This document shows positions 58,230 to 64,000 of a stretch of DNA of 64,000 nt, one piece after another (the stretch's first letter is position 1; the number at the start of each line of letters is the position of its first letter). Both the position numbers and the translations under genes were made by a program. The notes under the pieces are model-generated. The model was not told the origin of the DNA. It worked only from the letters and a program-made list of their open reading frames with translations, and made no database searches. The stretch is from Amia ocellicauda (lineage: Eukaryota > Chordata > Actinopteri > Amiiformes > Amiidae). The stretch lies in the NCBI RefSeq assembly GCF_036373705.1, contig NC_089851.1, positions 60,249,850 through 60,313,849 of the forward strand. The letters are read 5' to 3'.

Positions 58230-58930
58230 CAATGGTCAGTAGCATAGTAGCATAACAGCAGATCACGGACCACTATCAATCAGATGCTTGCCTTGCCGTC
58301 CATCCATCCATCCATCTATCTATCTATCAATCTATCTATCTATGACTCTCGATATCTAACTCTCTTGCTTGCTATCGCTCCCCCAATGGTCAGTAGCATA
58401 GTAGCATAACAGCAGATCACGGACCACTGTCAATCATATGCTTGCCTTGCCGTCCATCCATCCATCCATCTATCTATCTATCTATCTATCTATGACTCTC
58501 GATATCTAACTCTCTTGCATGCTATTGCTTCCCCAATGGTCAGTAGTATAGTAGCATAACAGCAGATCACGGACCACTGTCAATCAGATGCTTGCCTTGC
58601 CGTCCATCCATCCATCCATCTATCTATCTATCTATATCTATCTATGACTCTCGATATCTAACTCTTGCTTGCTATCGCTCCCCCAATGGTCAGTAGCATA
58701 GTAGCATAACAGCAGATCACGGACCACTATCAATCAGATGCTTGCCTTGCCGTCCATCCATCCATCCATCTATCTATCTATCAATCTATCTATCTATCTA
58801 TGACTCTCGATATCTAACTCTCTTGCTTGCTATCGCTCTCCCAATGGTCAGTAGCATAGTAGCACAACAGCAGATCACGGACCACTGTCAATCAGATGCT
58901 TGCCTTGCCTTGCCGTCCATCCATCCATCC

Positions 58931-58964
<34 letters not shown>

Positions 58965-59936
58965 GACTCTCGATATCTAACTCTCTTGCTTGCTATCGCT
59001 CCCCCAATGGTCAGTAGCATAGTAGCATAACAGCAGATCACGGACCACTATCAATCAGATGCTTGCCTTGCCGTCCATCCATCCATCCATCTATCTATCT
59101 ATCAATCTATCTATCTATGACTCTCGATATCTAACTCTCTTGCTTGCTATCGCTCCCCCAATGGTCAATAGCATAGTAGCATAACAGCAGATCACGGACC
59201 ACTGTCAATCATATGCTTGCCTTGCCGTCCATCCATCCATCCATCTATCTATCTATCTATGACTCTCGATATCTAACTCTCTTGCTTGCTATCGCTCCCC
59301 CAATGGTCAGTAGCATAGTAGCATAACAGCAGATCAAGAACCACTGTCAATCAGATGCTTGCCTTGCCGTCCACCCATCCATCCATCTATCTATGACTCT
59401 CGATATCTAACTCTCTTGCTTGCTATCGCTCCCCCAATGTTCAGTAGCATAGTTGCATAACAGCAGATCACAGACCACTGTCAATCAGATGCTTGCCTTG
59501 CCGTCCATCCATCCATCCATCTATCTTTCTATGTATCTATGTCTCTCGATATCTAACTCTCTTGCTTGCTAACGCTCCTACAATGGTCAGTAGCATAGTA
59601 GCATAACAGCAGATCACGGACCACTGTCAATCAGATGCTTGCCTTGCCGTCCATCCATCTATCTATCTATCTATCTATGACTCTTGATATCTAACTCTCT
59701 TGCTTGCTATCGCTCCCCCAATGGTCAGTAGAATTGTAGCATAACAGCAGATCATGGACCACTGTCAATCAGATGCTTGCCTTGCCGTCCATCCATCCAT
59801 CCATCTATCTATGACTCTCGATATCTAACTCTCTTCCTTGCTATCGCTCCCCCAATGGTCAGTAGCATAGTTGCATAACAGCAGATCACAGACCACTGTC
59901 ATTCAGATGCTTGCCTTGCCGTCCATCCATCCATCC

Positions 59937-59969
<33 letters not shown>

Positions 59970-60252
59970 ACTGTGACTCTCGATATCTAACTCTCTTGCT
60001 TGCTATCGCTCCCCCAATGGTCAGTAGCATAGTAGCATAACAGCAGATCACGGACCACTGTCAATCAGATGCTTGCCTTGCCGTCCATCCATCCATCCAT
60101 CTATCTATCTATCTATCTATCTATCTATAACTCTCGATATCTAACTCTCTTACTTGCTATCGGTCCCCCAATGGTCAGTAGCATAGTAGCATAACAGCAG
60201 ATCACGGACCACTGTCAATCAGATGCTTGCCTTGCCGTCCATCCATCCATCC

Positions 60253-60290
<38 letters not shown>

Positions 60291-60330
60291 GACTCTCGAT
60301 ATCTAACTCTCTTGCTTGCTATCGCTCCCC
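58230..60330. repeat. Higher-order satellite block, copy 3, displaced
   Basis: Matches the two tandem blocks at an offset of 4,787 bp from copy 2, after an intervening stretch (about 55,850-58,190) that instead resembles 45,200-47,300 and 49,200-50,990. Confidence 0.8.
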
Positions 60331-60889
60331 CAATGGTCAGTAGCATAGTAGCATAACAGCAGATCACAGACCACTGTCAATCAGATGCTTGCCTTGCCGT
60401 CCATCCATCCATCCATCTATCTATCTATCTATCTATGACTCTCAATATCTAACTCTCTTGCTTGCTATCGCTCCCCCAATGGTCAGTAGCATAGTAGCAT
60501 AACAGCAGATCACTGACCACTGTCAATCAGATGCTTGCCTTGCCGTCCATCCATCCATCCATCTATCTATGACTCTCGATATCTAACTCTCTTGCTTGCT
60601 ATCGCTCCCCCAATGGTCAGTAGCATAGTTGCATAACAGCAGATCACAGACCACTGTCAATCAGATCTTGCCTTGCCGTCCATCCATCTATCCATCTATC
60701 TTTCTATGTATCTATGTCTCTCGATATCTAACTCTCTTGCTTGCTATCGCTCCCCCAATGGTCAGTAGCATAGTAGCATAACAGCAGATCACGGACCACT
60801 GTCAATCAGATGCTTGCCTTGCCGTCCATCTATCTATCTATGTTTCTCGATATCTAACTCTCTTGCTTGCTATCGCTCCCCCAATGGTC

Positions 60890-63800
60890 AGTAGCATAGT
60901 AGCATAACAGCAGATCACGGACCACTGTCAATCATATGCTTGCCTTGCCGTCCATCCATCCATCCATCTATCTATCTATCTATCTATCTATGACTCTTGA
61001 TATCTAACTTTTTTGCATGCTATTGCTTCCCCAATGGTCAGTAGTATAGTAGCATAACAGCAGATCACGGACCACTGTCAATCAGATGCTTGCCTTTCCG
61101 TCCATCCATCCATCTATCTATCTATCTATCTATGACTCTCGATATCTAACTCTCTTGCTTGCTATCGCTCCCCCAATGGTCAGTAGCATGGTAGCATAAC
61201 AGCAGATCACGGACCACTGTCAATCAGATGCTTGCCTTGCCGTCCATCCATCCATCCATCTATCTATCTATCTATCTATGACTCTCGATATCTAACTCTC
61301 TTGCTTGCTATCGCTCCCCCAATGGTCAGTAGCATAGTAGCATAACAGCAGATCACGGACCACTGTCAATCAGATGCTTGCCTTGCCGTCCATCCATCCA
61401 TCCATCCATCTATCTATCTATCTATCTATGACTCTTGATATCTAACTCTCTTGCTTGCTATCGCTACCCCAATGGTCAGTAGCATAGTAGCATAACAGCA
61501 GATCACGGACCACTGTCAATCAGATGCTTGCCTTGCCGTCCATCCATCCATCTATCTATCTATCTATCTATGACTCTCGATATCTAACTCTCTTGCTTGC
61601 TATCGCTCCCCCAATGGTCAGTAGCATAGTAGAATAACAGCTGATCACGGACCACTGTCAATCAGATGCTTGCCTTGCCGTCCATCCATCCATCCATCTA
61701 TCTATCTATCTATCTATGACTCTCGATATCGAACTCTCTTGCTTGCTATCGCTCCCCCAATGGTCAGTAGCATAGAAGCATAACAGCAGATCACGGACCA
61801 CTGTCAATCAGATGCTTGCCTTGCCGTCCATCCATCCATCCATCTATCTATCTATCTATCTATCTATGACTCTCGATATCTAACTCTCTTGCTTGCTATC
61901 GCTCCCCCAATGGTCAGTAGCATAGTAGCATAACAGCAGATCACGGACCACTGTCAATCAGATGCTTGCCTTGCCGTCCATCCATCCATCCATCTATCTA
62001 TCTATCTATCTATGACTCTCAATATCTAACTCTCTTGCTTGCTATCGCTACCACAATGGTCAGTAGAATAGTAGCATATCAGCAGATCAGGGACCACTGT
62101 CAATCAGATGCTTGCCTTTCCGTCCATCCATCCATCTATCTATCTATCTATCTATGACTCTCGATATCTAACTCTCTTGCTTGCTATCGCTCCCCCAATG
62201 GTCAGTAGCATAGTAGCATAACAGCAGATCACGGACCACTGTCAATCAGATGCTTGCCTTGCCGTCCATCCATCCATCCATCCATCTATCTATCTATCTA
62301 TGACTCTCAATATCTAACTCTCTTGCTTGCTATCGCTACCACAATGGTCAGTAGAATAGTAGCATATCAGCAGATCATGGACCACTGTCAATCAGATGCT
62401 TGCCTTGCCGTCCATCCATCCATCTATCTATCTATCTATCTATGACTCTCGATATCTAACTCTCTTGCTTGCTATCGCTCCCCCAATGGTCAGTAGCATA
62501 GTAGCATAACAGCTGATCACGGACCACTGTCAATCAGATGCTTGCCTTGCCGTCCATCCATCCATCCATCTATCTATCTATCTATCTATGACTCTCGATA
62601 TCTAACTCTCTTGCTTGCTATCGCTCCCCCAATGGTCAGTAGCATAGTAGCATAACAGCAGATCACAGACCACTGTCAATCAGATGCTTGCCTTGCCGTC
62701 CATCCATCCATCCATCTATCTATCTATCTATCTATGACTCTCAATATCTAACTCTCTTGCTTGCTATCGCTCCCCCAATGGTCAGTAGCATAGTAGCATA
62801 ACAGCAGATCACTGACCACTGTCAATCAGATGCTTGCCTTGCCGTCCATCCATCCATCCATCTATCTATGACTCTCGATATCTAACTCTCTTGCTTGCTA
62901 ACGCTCCCCCAATGGTCAGTAGCATAGTTGCATAACAGCAGATCACAGACCACTGTCAATCAGATCTTGCCTTGCCGTCCATCCATCCATCCATCTATCT
63001 TTCTATGTATCTATGTCTCTCGATATCTAACTCTCTTGCTTGCTATCGCTCCCCCAATGGTCAGTAGCATAGTAGCATAACAGCAGATCACGGACCACTG
63101 TCAATCATATGCTTGCCTTGCCGTCCATCCATCCATCCATCTATCTATCTATCTATCTATCTATGAATCTTGATATCTAACTTTTTTGCATGCTATTGCT
63201 TCCCCAATGGTCAGTAGTATAGTAGCATAACAGCAGATCACGGACCACTGTCAATCAGATGCTTGCCTTTCCGTCCATCCATCCATCTATCTATCTATCT
63301 ATCTATGACTCTCGATATCTAACTCTCTTGCTTGCTATCGCTCCCCCAATGGTCAGTAGCATAGTAGCATAACAGCAGATCACGGACCACTGTCAATCAG
63401 ATGCTTGCCTTGCCGTCCATCCATCCATCCATCCATCTATCTATCTATCTATCTATGACTCTTGATATCTAACTCTCTTGCTTGCTATCGCTACCCCAAT
63501 GGTCAGTAGCATAGTAGCATAACAGCAGATCACGGACCACTGTCAATCAGATGCTTGCCTTGCCGTCCATCCATCCATCTATCTATCTATCTATCTATGA
63601 CTCTCGATATCTAACTCTCTTGCTTGCTATCGCTCCCCCAATGGTCAGTAGCATAGTAGCATAACAGCTGATCACGGACCACTGTCAATCAGATGCTTGC
63701 CTTGCCGTCCATCCATCCATCCATCTATCTATCTATCTATCTATGACTCTCGATATCGAACTCTCTTGCTTGCTATCGCTCCCCCAATGGTCAGTAGCAT

Positions 63801-64000
63801 AGAAGCATAACAGCAGATCACGGACCACTGTCAATCAGATGCTTGCCTTGCCGTCCATCCATCCATCCATCTATCTATCTATCTATCTATCTATGACTCT
63901 CGATATCTAACTCTCTTGCTTGCTATCGCTCCCCCAATGGTCAGTAGCATAGTAGCATAACAGCAGATCACGGACCACTGTCAATCAGATGCTTGCCTTG
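60890..64000. repeat. Higher-order duplication with ~2.17-kb offset
   Basis: The monomer with 'gatatctaacttttttgcatgc' near 61,008 recurs near 63,181 (offset 2,173 bp). It is followed by the same series of variants ('tgcctttccgtcc', 'gctaccccaatgg', 'agctgatcacgg', 'gatatcgaactc', 'catagaagcataac'). Confidence 0.82.

Larger units (their letters stand above)
43191..64000. repeat. Satellite of ~140-bp monomers with (CCAT)n(CTAT)n tracts
   Basis: Roughly 140 head-to-tail monomers run to the window end and beyond. Each has a core of about 110 bp (GACTCTCGATATCTAACTC, TTGCTTGCTATCGCTCCCCC, AATGGTCAGTAGCATAGTAG, CACGGACCACTGTCAATCAG, ATGCTTGCCTTGCC) and a tract of 2-5 CCAT followed by 2-11 CTAT. 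Monomer length therefore ranges from about 125 to 170 bp. Core variants (CATATGC, AGAACCACTG, GTTGCATAAC, CTTCCCGTCC and others) recur in fixed orders, revealing multi-kb higher-order blocks. The PSIHPSIYLSIYLS-type frames are translations of this repeat. Confidence 0.97.

Noticed and set aside
43191-64000. CRISPR-like array (regularly spaced repeats)
   Set aside because: The whole monomer is repeated, there are no unique spacers, the variable part is a CTAT microsatellite and the context is eukaryotic.
43191-64000. PSIHPSIYLSIYLS-type frames as serine/isoleucine-rich proteins
   Set aside because: They are direct translations of (CCAT)n(CTAT)n in the satellite.

Overview
The window is vertebrate nuclear DNA, most likely from a ray-finned fish. 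The evidence is fish-type Tc1/mariner elements, an L2-like LINE fragment, tRNA-headed fish SINEs, vertebrate-type tRNA-Pro, tRNA-Asn and tRNA-Thr sequences, a Polinton/adintovirus-like fossil and very large satellite arrays. The species cannot be fixed from the sequence. There is no prokaryotic-style gene layout, and nearly all short open frames are repeat translations.

Region 1 (1-21,590) is a tandem array with a period of about 1.15 kb. Each unit is a dimer of two related half-units, each carrying one 72-nt tRNA-Pro-like sequence on the minus strand. The A half-unit has a good tRNA-Pro with a CGG anticodon. The B half-unit has a decayed copy whose conserved U33 is G and whose T-stem is damaged. 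I place 20 A-position and 18 B-position copies. Nine central A copies share a mutation in the internal promoter (B box). The centre of the array has a second-order period of about 2.33 kb, and (CAA)n tracts account for most unit-length variation.

Region 2 (21,590-36,600) is AT-rich DNA crowded with old mobile elements. It holds a Tc1 copy with a DD36E spacing and a lost 3' end, a diverged inverted relative of the tRNA-Pro half-unit, a Tc1 remnant whose halves lie in opposite orientation, a 464-bp solo LTR with a perfect 5-bp target-site duplication, a Tc1 copy with both ends but a broken gene, SINEs and an L2 reverse-transcriptase fragment. A few short exon-like frames of unknown origin also occur.

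Region 3 (36,600-43,190) begins with a minus-strand pair of exon-like frames. They are joined by a canonical 89-bp GT-AG intron and followed by AATAAA, so they may be the 3' end of a gene. Next to them lies a partial Polinton/adintovirus-like fossil on the plus strand, with a protein-primed DNA polymerase B, a small basic pX-like protein and a conserved 241-residue protein. Integrase, packaging ATPase, protease and capsid genes were not found.

Region 4 (43,191-64,000, running off the window) is a satellite of about 140-bp monomers. Each has a core of about 110 bp and a (CCAT)n(CTAT)n tract. It has multi-kb higher-order duplications. A 621-bp insert carrying an intact tRNA-Asn(GTT) and a weaker tRNA-Thr(CGT), flanked by GGTCA direct repeats, sits in it twice, 4,007 bp apart, with one base difference.

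The main theme is two independent tandem arrays that amplify tRNA genes. Apart from the tRNAs I see no gene that is convincingly intact and of known host function.
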